A stretch of DNA of 64,000 bases from an uncultured Mucilaginibacter sp. (GCA_913775265.1 CAJYJH010000041.1:1-64000); one strand, 5' to 3'; positions 8,486-18,108 are shown, counted from the first letter of the stretch. Notes: a model not told the origin generated them from the letters alone. A program made the numbers and translations.

Positions 8486-8547
8486 GTTGATGGTTCATGG
8501 ATGATAGTAACTTAATGCATTAACCTTTCATTCATGAATCATCAAAC
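8486..8547. repeat. Imperfect inverted repeat overlapping the start of the DUF3253 gene
   Basis: Left arm 8486-8504 (GTTGATGGTTCATGGATGA) and right arm 8528-8547 are imperfectly complementary. The arms are built of about 7-base words (GTTGATG, GTTCATG, GATGATA). The right arm contains the ATG at 8534 and could fold over the initiation region of the mRNA. Confidence 0.45.
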
Positions 8548-8788
8548 TTTAATTTCCGATACCATTTTGCAAATGGCCACCGAGCGTGGCGCGGACAAAA
8601 CCATCTGTCCGTCGGAAGTTGCCAGGACACTTTTCCCGGCTAACTGGCGCAAGTACATGGATGAGGTAAGGCAATGCGCTGTTGACTTACAGCATGCCGG
8701 GCAGGTTGTCATCACTCAAAAAGGCGAACCTGTTGATACCGGAAATATAAAAGGGCCTATCCGCATTAAAATTGTAACTACTTCATAA
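8534..8788 (+). CDS. DUF3253 domain protein
   Basis: A small 84-aa soluble protein that matches the DUF3253 family from end to end. Recognisable blocks are CPSEVARTLFPANWRKYMDEVR and a C-terminal GEPVDTGNIKGPIRIK. The family has a winged-helix-like composition and no established function. The start codon lies within the right arm of an inverted repeat, which may limit its translation. The gene lies downstream of fabG on the same strand and may be read through from it. Confidence 0.75.
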   Translation: MNHQTLISDTILQMATERGADKTICPSEVARTLFPANWRKYMDEVRQCAVDLQHAGQVVITQKGEPVDTGNIKGPIRIKIVTTS

Positions 8789-8842
8789 CGGGTAGTTAAT
8801 GGTTGAAAGATTTACTAAATAAAAAGCTATTTTAGGCGGGTA

Positions 8843-10999
8843 ATGGGTTGCTATGTGCTTTTATCTGTAAACCATCACCTGGTGCTAAATTCTATAACCG
8901 CTTATTCTTCCCTGCTTTTTTCTATAACTTGGGGCCAGGTATCGGGCTGGTGGACACCGGTTTGCCTGCTGGTAGGCGTTTTGTATGCCTGGTTAATGTA
9001 CAGGCAGCCAGTTAATCTGTCTGATAAGGTTCGTTACCTGCTGGCCGTTTTGCGGGCAATTGCAATTTTCCTCATTGCTTTTTTGCTGGTATCGCCACTT
9101 ATTAAAACGGTTACTTACCAACCGCAAAAGCCATTGGTGCTTATTGCACAAGACAATTCGTCATCCATTACCACCTTTAAACCCAAGGCTTTTGATGTTA
9201 ACCAGTTCAACAAGCAAATCGCTGCTTTGAAAGGATTGTTGGGTAGTGATTACGATGTGCGTGAGTTTCACTTTGATCGCAATCTGCACACTGGCTTAAA
9301 TACGGCTTACAATGGTAAGCAAACCAATATTGCATCGGCCATTAAGCAGTTAAATGAGCGATTTGTTAACCAAAATATTGGAGCGTTAATATTGCCTACG
9401 GATGGTTTGTATAACCAGGGCGCCGATCCGCAGTATGAGGCCCGTAACCTCAAAACCAGCATTTATCCAATCGCTTTAGGTGATACCGTGCCGCGCAGGG
9501 ATTTGCTGATTGGCAATGTTAATTACAATAAAACTGCATTCTTAGGCAACGACTTTATCGTCGAAGTATTGGCGGAGGCTTACCAAAGCCAGGGCGAAAA
9601 CATGCGGCTTACGGTAACCGAAGGCGGGCGACTATCACACACCCAAAACATCGCCGTCAATAGTCAGTCGTTCCGCAAAACGGTCAGTTTAAAATTGCAT
9701 GCCGACCGAAAAGGCGTTCATCAGTACAGTATAAAATTGGCGCCGGTGAGCAACGAGCTATCGGTACAAAATAACGAAGAGACTATTTATATTGAGGTGT
9801 TGGATGCCAGGCAGAAAATATTGCTCGTGTACAATAGCCCACACCCCGATGTAAGTGTGATAAAACAACTGGTAGAGCATAATAAAAACTACGAGTTGAA
9901 AGCTGTGCAGGCTAACGATATTAATACCGTAAAACCGACCGACTATGGCCTGATTATTTTATACCAGTTAACCGCCGGGGATAATTTAGCTTTAAGAATT
10001 TTTGCAGCACAAAGCAAGGTGCCGTTATGGTATATAGCCGGGGCGCAAAGCAACCTGGATGATTTTAACCAAGAGCAAAGTACCATCCGCATTATAGCCG
10101 GCCGGACTGATGTGCAGGAAGAGTTTGCCGTACCGGCAACTGGTTTTTCGTTGTTCACGCTTTCTGATTCTACGCTCAGTAAACTCAACAAGTTTCCGCC
10201 ATTGCTGGCGCCTTTTGGTAATTATGGTTCGGCAGCCGGGGCGTCGGTGTTGCTGAAGCAAAAAATAGGTAGCGTAAGCACTACTTACCCATTACTGGCA
10301 TTTCAGGATGCCGACGGACGGCGCACTGCTGCCTTAGCGGGCGAGGGCATATGGCGCTGGAATTTGGCTGAGTTTGACGAGTACGGCAGTCACGCCGCTT
10401 TGGAAGAATTATTCAGTCAAAGCATTCAATACCTCACTGCTAATGCCAACCGTCAACGTTTTAGGGTATACCCGGCTAAAAACGTGTTTGACGAGGGCGA
10501 AAACATTCTGCTCAATGCTGAGCTGTATAATGATGCCTTGCAGCTCATCAATACTCCTGATGTTAACATTACGCTAAAAAATACTGCCATAAATAAAAAC
10601 TATAGCTTTTTATTTAGCCGATCCGGGCAAAGCTATCAGCTTAATGCAGGCATATTACCGGCGGGTACTTATAGTTACTCGGCAGTGAGTAAGTTGGGGC
10701 GCCAAACGTTTAATGCCAAAGGACAGTTTACGGTGAGAGCTTTAAATTTAGAGAGTAGGCAAAGTTCGGCTAATCATCAATTGTTGTATACGCTGGCCAA
10801 ACAATCAGGCGGACAGGTTTTGCAGCCATCACAAATGGGGCAATTAGCCGACTTGATTCGCAAGAACGATAACATTAAAACCGTGGTTTATGACGACCAG
10901 CAATACACTGACCTGGTAGATAGCAAATGGTTTTTTGTGCTGATACTGGCTTTGCTGAGTACAGAATGGTTTTTACGCAAGCGGGAAGGGGAAGTGTAA
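8843..10999 (+). CDS. Membrane-anchored VWA-domain protein, function unknown
   Basis: A 718-aa protein with two N-terminal membrane segments (about residues 37-55 and 67-88), a large non-cytoplasmic region and one C-terminal segment (about 697-712) followed by RKREGEV. After the second segment, AQDNSSSI carries a DxSxS-type MIDAS motif, and LPTDGLYNQG follows near residue 185, as in von Willebrand factor A domains. The rest looks beta-rich. The topology resembles BatA/BatB-like aerotolerance proteins and related Bacteroidetes membrane proteins often annotated only as hypothetical. Several upstream in-frame residues before the first TM make the start uncertain. Its stop overlaps the next start as TAATG. 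Confidence 0.65.
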   Translation: MGCYVLLSVNHHLVLNSITAYSSLLFSITWGQVSGWWTPVCLLVGVLYAWLMYRQPVNLSDKVRYLLAVLRAIAIFLIAFLLVSPLIKTVTYQPQKPLVLIAQDNSSSITTFKPKAFDVNQFNKQIAALKGLLGSDYDVREFHFDRNLHTGLNTAYNGKQTNIASAIKQLNERFVNQNIGALILPTDGLYNQGADPQYEARNLKTSIYPIALGDTVPRRDLLIGNVNYNKTAFLGNDFIVEVLAEAYQSQGENMRLTVTEGGRLSHTQNIAVNSQSFRKTVSLKLHADRKGVHQYSIKLAPVSNELSVQNNEETIYIEVLDARQKILLVYNSPHPDVSVIKQLVEHNKNYELKAVQANDINTVKPTDYGLIILYQLTAGDNLALRIFAAQSKVPLWYIAGAQSNLDDFNQEQSTIRIIAGRTDVQEEFAVPATGFSLFTLSDSTLSKLNKFPPLLAPFGNYGSAAGASVLLKQKIGSVSTTYPLLAFQDADGRRTAALAGEGIWRWNLAEFDEYGSHAALEELFSQSIQYLTANANRQRFRVYPAKNVFDEGENILLNAELYNDALQLINTPDVNITLKNTAINKNYSFLFSRSGQSYQLNAGILPAGTYSYSAVSKLGRQTFNAKGQFTVRALNLESRQSSANHQLLYTLAKQSGGQVLQPSQMGQLADLIRKNDNIKTVVYDDQQYTDLVDSKWFFVLILALLSTEWFLRKREGEV

Positions 11000-11598
11000 T
11001 GTTCAGTATCTTAAACATTATCGAACTGTTGGGCACTATTGCCTTCGCCATCTCGGGAGCGTTTTCTGCCATGCAGAAGCGTCTGGATGCTTTTGGGGTA
11101 TTGGTTATTGCTTTCATCACGGCCATAGGTGGCGGTACTATTCGCGATATACTGATTGGTTACACCCCGGTAAGCTGGATGCGCAACCTGCATGGTCCAA
11201 TTGTAATTACCATCACTGTTGTCGCGGCTATTATTTTCAAAAAATACATCAAAAGCTTTAAAGTAACCTTGTTTTTATTTGATGCCCTGGGCTTAGGCTT
11301 GTTTACACTCATCGGCTTGCAAAAAGGTTTAGATGCGGGTTTAAGGCCTGTGGTCTGTATTATTTTAGGTACCATAACTGGTAGCTTCGGCGGCGTATTA
11401 CGCGATATTTTGCTGAATAACATCCCGCTGATTTTTCGCAAAGAAATTTACGCCACAGCATGTCTCATAGGCGGTTCGGCTTATTTTATCTTGTTATCGT
11501 TCATGAACGCTGATTGGGCAAAAATAGTTGCTATATCTTTGGTTTGCAGCCTTCGTATTTTAGCTGTCAGGTACGATTTGAGGTTGCCGGTGTTGTAA
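10999..11598 (+). CDS. UPF0126 / TRIC-type membrane channel (YadS-like)
   Basis: A 199-aa integral membrane protein of the UPF0126 family, which is homologous to trimeric intracellular cation channels. It shows the internal duplication typical of the family: GGGTIRDIL in the first half and GSFGGVLRDIL in the second, with about seven hydrophobic helices. I chose the ATG at 10999, which overlaps the previous stop as TAATG and so suggests translational coupling; a longer reading from 10927 would overlap the upstream gene by 73 bases and adds non-homologous residues. Bacterial members pass K+ or Na+ in vitro; some relatives are proposed glycine transporters. Confidence 0.85.
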   Translation: MFSILNIIELLGTIAFAISGAFSAMQKRLDAFGVLVIAFITAIGGGTIRDILIGYTPVSWMRNLHGPIVITITVVAAIIFKKYIKSFKVTLFLFDALGLGLFTLIGLQKGLDAGLRPVVCIILGTITGSFGGVLRDILLNNIPLIFRKEIYATACLIGGSAYFILLSFMNADWAKIVAISLVCSLRILAVRYDLRLPVL

Positions 11599-11774
11599 TA
11601 ATTGAAACAATTTGAGGTTTAAGAGTTTAATCAAGTTACAAGTTCAAGTTTTATTAATCATTGTTAAAAAAATTTCGTTTTGCATAAAAAAGGCATATCC
11701 AATTAAGCTTAAAATCGTATAATGGCTTAATTATTGGCCCTGCGAGCACCCGTATCGCAGAAAATTCAAATTTT

Positions 11775-11782
11775 TATTTTTG
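11775..11782 (+). promoter_or_regulatory. -7 promoter box of the GH31 gene
   Basis: TATTTTTG, a full TAnnTTTG match, 21 bases upstream of the ATG at 11804. No clear -33 element. Confidence 0.5.
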
Positions 11783-11803
11783 CTAAGTCTCTAATTAATT
11801 TAA

Positions 11804-14272
11804 ATGGAACAAAATACACCCCCTGCTGAACCAACCCTTGAGTCGCCCGCGGTGAAATTGATTGAACAAGAAGAAGAAGTTTTTCAGCACGTTAATAACC
11901 CGGTAGCCAGTTTAAAGCCTATCGTTAAAAAATACCTGGCTTCGCCTAACCATGTGGAGCAAAAGGGTAATAAATTTTTAATTTCTGACGGAGAAGCTAC
12001 GGTAGAGGTAATTGTAATTACCGACGAAATTATCCGGGTTAGAATGGCTCCTCATAGTGTTTTTCTTGAAGATTTTTCGTACGCGGTGCCTAAACTGCAA
12101 GCCAAGGTATCTGTTTTTCACCTGCACGATGATCCTGAAGAATACCGCATATCCACCAATACCGTTAACTGCCACATCAATAAAAAAGATTTCCTGATTT
12201 CGTTTTCTGATAGTCAGAATCACGTGACCAGTAAGGATGCCGTGCCGATGCACTGGGAAGAAAACGTGCAGTTTGGTGGTTATTACGTGTTTGGTACTAA
12301 AGAATGCCATCCCGAAGAAGCCTTTTTTGGCTTGGGCGATAAACCAACCGATTTGAACCTGCGTGGTAAGCGCTTGGTGAACTGGAATACTGATGCCTAC
12401 TCATTTGCCTGGAACCAGGATCCTATTTATCGCAGTATTCCGTTTTACATCAGCTTAAATGAAGGGATAGCGCACGGTATTTTCTTTGATAATACCTTTA
12501 AAGCACATTTTGATTTCGGTGCCGAAGACCGTAGCAAAACCAGTTTTTGGGCTGATGGCGGCGAGTTGCAATATTATTATATTCACGGTCCGCATATGAT
12601 GGACGTGGTAAAACGCTACCATTTGTTAACCGGAACGCATCCCATGCCACCGCTTTGGGCTTTGGGTTATCACCAATGCCGCTGGAGCTACTACCCGGAA
12701 TCAAAAGTGCGCAAGGTAGCCACCGGTTTCCGTGAAAATAAGATTCCGTGTGATGGTATCTACCTGGATATCGATTATATGGATGGTTACCGTTGTTTTA
12801 CCTGGAACCGCAAGTATTTCCCTGATCCTAAAAAGATGATTAAGGAACTGGCGGCCGATGGTTTTAAAACCGTAGTGATTATTGATCCGGGCATCCGCGT
12901 GGACGACAACTATTCGGTTTTCCGCGAAGGTAAGGCCAAACGTTATTTCTGTCGTCGGAGTGATGATTATTTTATGGAAGGGCATGTATGGCCGGGCCGT
13001 TGCCAGTTTCCTGATTTTACTAATCCCGAAGTACGCGAATGGTGGGGTACCCTGTTTGACGAATTAGTGCAGATGGGTGTAGCGGGTGTTTGGAATGATA
13101 TGAACGAGCCTGCCGTATTTGGTTCGGGTACATTTCCGGATGATGTACGGCACCAGTTTGATGGTTACCGTGGTTCGCACCGTAAGGCGCATAACGTGTA
13201 CGGTATGCAAATGGTACGCGCTACCTACGAGGGTATGCGTAAATTAATGAAAAACAAAAGGCCGTTCACCATCACTCGTGCAGGCTACTCAGGCGTGCAA
13301 CGCTTTACCTCGGTTTGGACAGGTGATAACGTGGCTTCTTGGGAGCATTTGCGCTTAGGTAACGTGCAGTGTCAGCGGTTATCAATGTCGGGAATTCCAT
13401 TCTGTGGTACTGATATTGGTGGTTTTAGCGGCGAGCCTGATGGCGAACTGTTTACCCGCTGGATACAAATGGGCACTTTCTCGCCGTTTATGCGTGCGCA
13501 CTCGGCCGGCGATACCAAAGAGCGCGAGCCTTGGAGCTTTGGTGAGCCTTATACTGCCATCAACCGTAAGTTTATAGAGTTGCGTTACAAATTATTGCCT
13601 TACTTATACTCTACTTTTTGGGAGCATCATCGTTATGGTTTCCCTATACTGCGCCCGGTGGTGATGCAGGAGCAGGGAGAAATTAACAACCAGGCCCGCC
13701 AGGATGAGTTTACTTATGGCGATAAAATTCTGGTTTGCCCGGTAATGGAGCCTAATCAGCGCAGCCGTCGTGTATATTTGCCTAAAGGCCGTTGGTTTAA
13801 TTACTGGGACAATACTGAAGTAGAAGGTGGTAAGGAAGTAGAAGTAGCCACCCCGCTCGAAACTATTCCAATCTTCATTAAAGCAGGTTCGGTTATACCC
13901 GAATACCCGGTAATGCAATACGTGGGTGAGAAAGAGATAGAAGAAGTTAAGCTGAAAGTATACTACAGCGAAAACGAAGCTAACTCTTTCTTCTTTGAAG
14001 ATTATGGAGAGACGTTTGCTTACGAGCAGGATATATACTCCGAGAAAAAGTTTGTAGTGAGCGGCAAGCCAACATCAATGACTATACAACAAACAATGGA
14101 GGGCTTATATACACCACGTTATGAAAACTATCATTTTGCGGTAGCTGGTTTACCATTTAAGCCAACCAAAATTATAGCTGATGGTAAAGAAGTAACAGAT
14201 TTTACTTTCTCTGAGCAAAAAAGGCTCGACTTTAAGTTTACCAAAAACTTTAAGCAAATAGAGGTTTTGTAA
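11804..14272 (+). CDS. Glycoside hydrolase family 31 alpha-glucosidase
   Basis: Retaining alpha-glycosidase, probably alpha-glucosidase, that releases glucose from alpha-linked oligosaccharides. The nucleophile is D432 in WNDMNEP and the acid/base is D508 in WTGDNVASW, both canonical for GH31. Domain order is an N-terminal beta-sandwich (about 60-270, with FFGLGDKPTDLNLRGKR), the catalytic barrel (about 275-620), then C-terminal beta domains. The length of 822 aa is normal. There is no signal peptide; the first 45 residues are acidic and proline-rich, so the enzyme is predicted to be cytoplasmic and to act on imported sugars. It is monocistronic, with its own -7 box and a strong terminator. 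Alpha-xylosidase activity cannot be excluded. Confidence 0.9.
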   Translation: MEQNTPPAEPTLESPAVKLIEQEEEVFQHVNNPVASLKPIVKKYLASPNHVEQKGNKFLISDGEATVEVIVITDEIIRVRMAPHSVFLEDFSYAVPKLQAKVSVFHLHDDPEEYRISTNTVNCHINKKDFLISFSDSQNHVTSKDAVPMHWEENVQFGGYYVFGTKECHPEEAFFGLGDKPTDLNLRGKRLVNWNTDAYSFAWNQDPIYRSIPFYISLNEGIAHGIFFDNTFKAHFDFGAEDRSKTSFWADGGELQYYYIHGPHMMDVVKRYHLLTGTHPMPPLWALGYHQCRWSYYPESKVRKVATGFRENKIPCDGIYLDIDYMDGYRCFTWNRKYFPDPKKMIKELAADGFKTVVIIDPGIRVDDNYSVFREGKAKRYFCRRSDDYFMEGHVWPGRCQFPDFTNPEVREWWGTLFDELVQMGVAGVWNDMNEPAVFGSGTFPDDVRHQFDGYRGSHRKAHNVYGMQMVRATYEGMRKLMKNKRPFTITRAGYSGVQRFTSVWTGDNVASWEHLRLGNVQCQRLSMSGIPFCGTDIGGFSGEPDGELFTRWIQMGTFSPFMRAHSAGDTKEREPWSFGEPYTAINRKFIELRYKLLPYLYSTFWEHHRYGFPILRPVVMQEQGEINNQARQDEFTYGDKILVCPVMEPNQRSRRVYLPKGRWFNYWDNTEVEGGKEVEVATPLETIPIFIKAGSVIPEYPVMQYVGEKEIEEVKLKVYYSENEANSFFFEDYGETFAYEQDIYSEKKFVVSGKPTSMTIQQTMEGLYTPRYENYHFAVAGLPFKPTKIIADGKEVTDFTFSEQKRLDFKFTKNFKQIEVL

Positions 14273-14297
14273 CATCGCTTTAAATAATATGCGTAGG

Positions 14298-14334
14298 AGA
14301 GGTGCCGGATCGAAATCAGGCACCTCTTTTCTTT
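14298..14334 (+). terminator. Rho-independent terminator after the GH31 gene
   Basis: Stem AGAGGTGCC / GGCACCTCT with a 12-base loop, followed by TTTTCTTTT. Confidence 0.8.
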
Positions 14335-14446
14335 TGTAAGTTTATTGGAGGCAAAAGTCTAACAGAATAATGTAGAGGCTTTTAGTTCTATGCACTAAAA
14401 ATCCGAATAGACTTCAAAAAAACGCTTTTTAATAGGTGTCTTTTTA

Positions 14447-14454
14447 TACTTTTG
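14447..14454 (+). promoter_or_regulatory. -7 promoter box of the GIN-domain lipoprotein gene
   Basis: TACTTTTG matches TAnnTTTG; the predicted start is near 14461, about 40 bases before the ATG. Confidence 0.45.
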
Positions 14455-14500
14455 GTGTAACCAAATATTCAACCTTCGCGTCCCATATAAAAAGCACATC

Positions 14501-15223
14501 ATGAAAAAGCGCCTCTACTTTTTGCCCATCCTTTTATCCTTGGTTTTTGCAGCAACATTGCCTTCATGCCATATAGGTTGTATTAAAGGTTCGGGAAAAG
14601 AAATTAACGAAAACCGTATAGTGGGTTCGTTCTCCAAACTGGATATCTCAGGTGCGTTTAAAATAAACCTGAAGCAGGATAGTGGCCATGCTTTAACCGT
14701 TACAGCAGATGATAACCTGATGAAATATATCAAAACAGAAGTTAGTGGAGACAAACTCCGCATCTATACCCGAAAAAACTTCTGTAATAACAATGCTATC
14801 ACGCTAAATATCCCGATAACACAGCTCAGTGAAGTTAAAGGTTCGGGTGCAGTAGCGCTAACCTCCGAAGGCCGCATCAACACCCAGAACTTTAAAATGG
14901 AACTTTCGGGCGTAAGTAAGGTCGATATGGATCTGAGCGCTGCCGATGTGGAAACCAAAGCCAGTGGTGCCGCCGAAATATTTTTAAAAGGACAGGCAGC
15001 TTCGCACAAAGTAGAAGTTGCCGGTGTAGGCAAATTGCATGCCTATGATTTTGTTGCAGGCAACTATAACATCAAAACCTCAGGTTCGGGTAATTGCGAA
15101 ATCAACGTGTTAAAAACGCTGATTGTGAACACCAGCGGACAGGCAGATATCAAGTACAAAGGCAATCCATCAAGCGTGGATTCAAAAAAGTCAGGCGCGT
15201 CAAAAATTACCAAAGTGCAATAG
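14501..15223 (+). CDS. GIN-domain (DUF2807) lipoprotein
   Basis: A 240-aa exported protein with a lipobox cysteine at C23 (ATLPSC). The mature region is the repetitive beta-helical 'head GIN' domain of DUF2807, with recurring SGAxxI / GSG turns (DISGAFKINL, VKGSGAVAL, ASGAAEIFL, SGSGNCEINV). It starts at the diagnostic GSGKEINENRIVGSFSKL. These proteins are common in Bacteroidetes and are presumed adhesive or surface-associated, without known activity. It has its own -7 box and is convergent with a small lipoprotein gene 9 bases away. Confidence 0.85.
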   Translation: MKKRLYFLPILLSLVFAATLPSCHIGCIKGSGKEINENRIVGSFSKLDISGAFKINLKQDSGHALTVTADDNLMKYIKTEVSGDKLRIYTRKNFCNNNAITLNIPITQLSEVKGSGAVALTSEGRINTQNFKMELSGVSKVDMDLSAADVETKASGAAEIFLKGQAASHKVEVAGVGKLHAYDFVAGNYNIKTSGSGNCEINVLKTLIVNTSGQADIKYKGNPSSVDSKKSGASKITKVQ

Positions 15224-15232
15224 TCGCCTAAA

Positions 15233-15466
15233 CTACATAGGCGGACTTGGTGGCAGTGGATTTGGAATAGGGTCGGGGCGTGTATTTGGTACCGGAGCCG
15301 GCGTAAGTTTAGCCTGTGGCGAAGTACCCGTAGAATCGTTGTTGGCGGTATTGGTAGGCACTGCGGTATTTTTTGAAAAATTTACTTTTCGTTTGGTTTT
15401 ACAACCGGTACCGGCTAAAATAAAAAATGCAGCTGCGGTGCAGAGGCTCAAGGCAAGTTTTTTCAT
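15233..15466 (-). CDS. Small proline-rich lipoprotein
   Basis: A 77-aa product with a clear lipoprotein signal (AAAFFILAGTGC, acylated cysteine C22). The mature part is only about 55 residues, low in complexity and rich in Pro, Thr and Asn, ending PNPLPPSPPM. No domain is recognisable; it is probably an unstructured periplasmic or surface tail. The coding case rests on the good signal peptide and ATG. It is convergent with the GIN-domain gene. Confidence 0.6.
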   Translation of the reverse strand: MKKLALSLCTAAAFFILAGTGCKTKRKVNFSKNTAVPTNTANNDSTGTSPQAKLTPAPVPNTRPDPIPNPLPPSPPM

Positions 15467-15786
15467 GTTGGATGTGTAACTGCGTAACGTTTAATTAAGC
15501 ATTTGGTTTAAATGCCTACGCGGCTTTGCGTAAATTAATAATCTCATTTGTTGTTAAGCCGTTCACCGACCAATAATACAGGTAGCCTTGATATCTGTCT
15601 TTTTATCTTCATAGCTGTTTTTCTGGCAATGATACAAAGCCTCTCAGTTACAGCACATAGGGTGGTTAAGCAACTGATGATTAAGTAGCTGAAATAAAAA
15701 ATTATTTACTTACCTTTGCGCTCCAAATCCGGCTTTGGTTGCTTTTAGCACCGTCCGGTAGTAAACTACATTACAAGGTATAAATT
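15467..15786. other. Non-coding gap before tig
   Basis: This stretch holds the divergent 5' regions of the small lipoprotein gene and tig. I see a small hairpin (GCATTT/AAATGC, 15499-15515) and the tig -7 box at 15711. No gene was recognised. Confidence 0.6.
15711..15718 (+). promoter_or_regulatory. -7 promoter box of tig
   Basis: TACCTTTG, a full consensus match identical to the boxes of rpsA, pyrR and tRNA-Gly in this window. It predicts a leader of about 60 bases. Confidence 0.6.
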
Positions 15787-17139
15787 ATGAATATATCACA
15801 GGAAAAAACAGATAACCTGAATGCGGTTATCAAAATCAACATCAACGCTGAAGATTATCAGGCACGTGTAGATAAAGCAATTAAAGATCAGGCTAAAAAA
15901 GCACAAATACCAGGTTTTCGTAAAGGTATGGTACCGGCTTCGCACATTAAGCGTATGTATGGTAAAAGCATATTGGTTGATGAGATTAACAACCTGTTAT
16001 CAGATACCCTGAACAATTACTTAACTGAGCAGCAATTAGAAGTATTAGGTCAGCCGTTGCCAAAGGTGGACAACAGCAAAGAATATAACTGGGATTTTGC
16101 CGACAACTTTGAGTTTAACTACGAAGTAGGTTTGGCTCCTGAGTTTAATGTTGATATTACCTCGGCCGACCAGTTAACCAACTACAAAATTAAAGTAGAT
16201 GACGAAACGTTAGCTTCACGCATCAGCAACCTGCGTCGCAGCTATGGTAAAATGACAAACCCTGACGTATCGGCAGATAATGACGTGCTTTATGCCGAAT
16301 TAAAGCAACTTTCGCCGGATGGTTCTGTTTTTGAAGGTGGTATTACCAATACAGCTTCTGTACGTTTAGATCAGATCCAGGATGAAACCATCAAAAGTTC
16401 TTTGATTGGTTTGAAAAAAGGTGATGTTGTTGAATTTGATATTCAAAAAGCATTTAACAATGAGCCTGCTCGTGTTGCTGCTTTATTGAAAATAGACGAG
16501 GCTGCTGCCGCTGATTTAAAATCAAACTTTGAGTTAACCGTTAAAAACGTTAACCGTTTAGAAGAGTCGGATTTAGATCAGGCGTTCTTTGACAAAATTT
16601 TTGGTGAGGGTGTGGTAACTACCGAAGAGGAGTTCCGTACTAAAATCACTGAAGAGTTAGAAAATATGATGGTACAAGATGCAGATAATAAACTGCAGAG
16701 CGAAATGTACAAATATGTGCTTAATAAAGTTGACTTTGAATTACCTGACGAGTTTTTGAAACGTTGGTTAAAAGCGACTAACGAAAAACTGAGCGAAGAG
16801 GAGTTAAACGGTGGTTATGCTGATTTTGCTAAAAACCTGAAATGGACTTTAATTGGTAATAAAATCATCCGTGATAACAACATCCAGATTCAGTACGAAG
16901 ACGTTTTAGATTTAGCCAAGCAACGTATTGATGCTCAATTCAGAATGTACAGCCCTCAGCCAATCAGCGAGGAGCAGCTTAACCAGTACGCTGTGCAGTT
17001 TTTGCAGGATAAAGAAAATGCTAACCGTATTTTCGAAGAAGCAAAATCACTGAAAGTGTTTGAGCATTTAAAAGGAGTATTTACCCTGAATGAGCAGGAA
17101 ATTACTTATGACGAGTTTAGTAAATTAGCGCAAGCTTAA
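15787..17139 (+). CDS. tig: Trigger factor
   Basis: Ribosome-bound chaperone that shields nascent chains. The N-terminal ribosome-binding domain contains the signature GFRKGMVPASHIKR (about residue 43), equivalent to the GFRxGxxP loop that docks on L23/L29. A degenerate FKBP-like central domain (about 150-240) and the helical C-terminal domain follow. Bacteroidetes members have a divergent, often PPIase-deficient central domain, which is consistent with what is seen here. The 450-aa length is normal. It is followed by a terminator and then clpP, clpX in the widely conserved order. Confidence 0.93.
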   Translation: MNISQEKTDNLNAVIKININAEDYQARVDKAIKDQAKKAQIPGFRKGMVPASHIKRMYGKSILVDEINNLLSDTLNNYLTEQQLEVLGQPLPKVDNSKEYNWDFADNFEFNYEVGLAPEFNVDITSADQLTNYKIKVDDETLASRISNLRRSYGKMTNPDVSADNDVLYAELKQLSPDGSVFEGGITNTASVRLDQIQDETIKSSLIGLKKGDVVEFDIQKAFNNEPARVAALLKIDEAAAADLKSNFELTVKNVNRLEESDLDQAFFDKIFGEGVVTTEEEFRTKITEELENMMVQDADNKLQSEMYKYVLNKVDFELPDEFLKRWLKATNEKLSEEELNGGYADFAKNLKWTLIGNKIIRDNNIQIQYEDVLDLAKQRIDAQFRMYSPQPISEEQLNQYAVQFLQDKENANRIFEEAKSLKVFEHLKGVFTLNEQEITYDEFSKLAQA

Positions 17140-17162
17140 TTATTGCTTAAAATATAACTTAA

Positions 17163-17197
17163 ACAAAAAGCAACCTCATCAGCAGGTTGCTTTTTGT
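17163..17197 (+). terminator. Rho-independent terminator after tig
   Basis: Perfect 14-base stem ACAAAAAGCAACCT / AGGTTGCTTTTTGT with a 7-base loop, followed by TTTT. It separates tig from clpP. Confidence 0.85.
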
Positions 17198-17388
17198 TTT
17201 TATAAGAAAACTTAGTTAAACCGGGTTTGTTACAGCTTACAATTTTAATAAGCTGATGCGGTAAGTAAAGGGTGGCTTGTTTTAAGGTGATAATTTTATA
17301 TTTTGCTACACTTATTGTAAGTGCACTTAAAAACTAAATTTACCGTATGCGCCGGAAGCGCACCATATTTAATATATCTTAACACAAA

Positions 17389-18108
17389 ATGAATAACATC
17401 GATAAAAACGAATTTCGTAAGTATGCGGTGAAACATCACCGCATTAACGGTTTAACCGTTGATAAATTTATATCAAGCGTTGAGCATAAAATGATGCCTC
17501 AGGGTATTGCTTACCCGGTAGGGATGACGCCTTATATCATCGAGGAGCGCCAGTTAAACGTAGCTCAAATGGACGTGTTTTCGCGTTTGATGATGGACCG
17601 TATTATCTTTTTAGGTGACGCCATTTACGAAAACATCGCCAACATCATCCAGGCGCAGTTATTATTCCTGCAGTCTGCTGATGCAAAACGAGATATCCAG
17701 ATTTACATCAACTCTCCGGGTGGTTCGGTTTATGCCGGTTTAGGTATTTACGATACTATGCAGTTTGTAACGAATGACGTAGCTACCATCTGTACCGGTA
17801 TGGCTGCATCGATGGCTGCGGTATTGTTGTGTGCTGGTGCTGATGGTAAACGTGCTGCTTTACCTCACTCACGCGTAATGATTCACCAACCATTGGGTGG
17901 CGCACAAGGTCAGGCATCTGATATTGAGATTACTGCTCGTGAAATTCAGAAATTGAAAAAAGAATTGTACGAAATTATATCAAAACACAGCGGTACTCCG
18001 TATGAAAAGGTTTGGGAAGCATCAGACCGTGACCATTGGATGATTGCTGACGAAGCAAAAGAGTTTGGCATGGTTGATGAGGTATTAGGCCGCAACAACG
18101 ACAAGTAA
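17389..18108 (+). CDS. clpP: ATP-dependent Clp protease proteolytic subunit
   Basis: Serine peptidase that forms the tetradecameric chamber used by ClpX. The catalytic triad is S141 (GMAASMAA), H166 (VMIHQP) and D215 (DRDHW). At 239 aa it carries an N-terminal extension of roughly 30-35 residues compared with E. coli mature ClpP; extended N-termini are usual in Bacteroidetes and may be partly removed as a propeptide. The N-terminal part keeps the YPVGMTPYIIEER segment that forms the axial pore region. clpX follows after 90 bases, separated by a hairpin and its own promoter box. Confidence 0.95.
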   Translation: MNNIDKNEFRKYAVKHHRINGLTVDKFISSVEHKMMPQGIAYPVGMTPYIIEERQLNVAQMDVFSRLMMDRIIFLGDAIYENIANIIQAQLLFLQSADAKRDIQIYINSPGGSVYAGLGIYDTMQFVTNDVATICTGMAASMAAVLLCAGADGKRAALPHSRVMIHQPLGGAQGQASDIEITAREIQKLKKELYEIISKHSGTPYEKVWEASDRDHWMIADEAKEFGMVDEVLGRNNDK

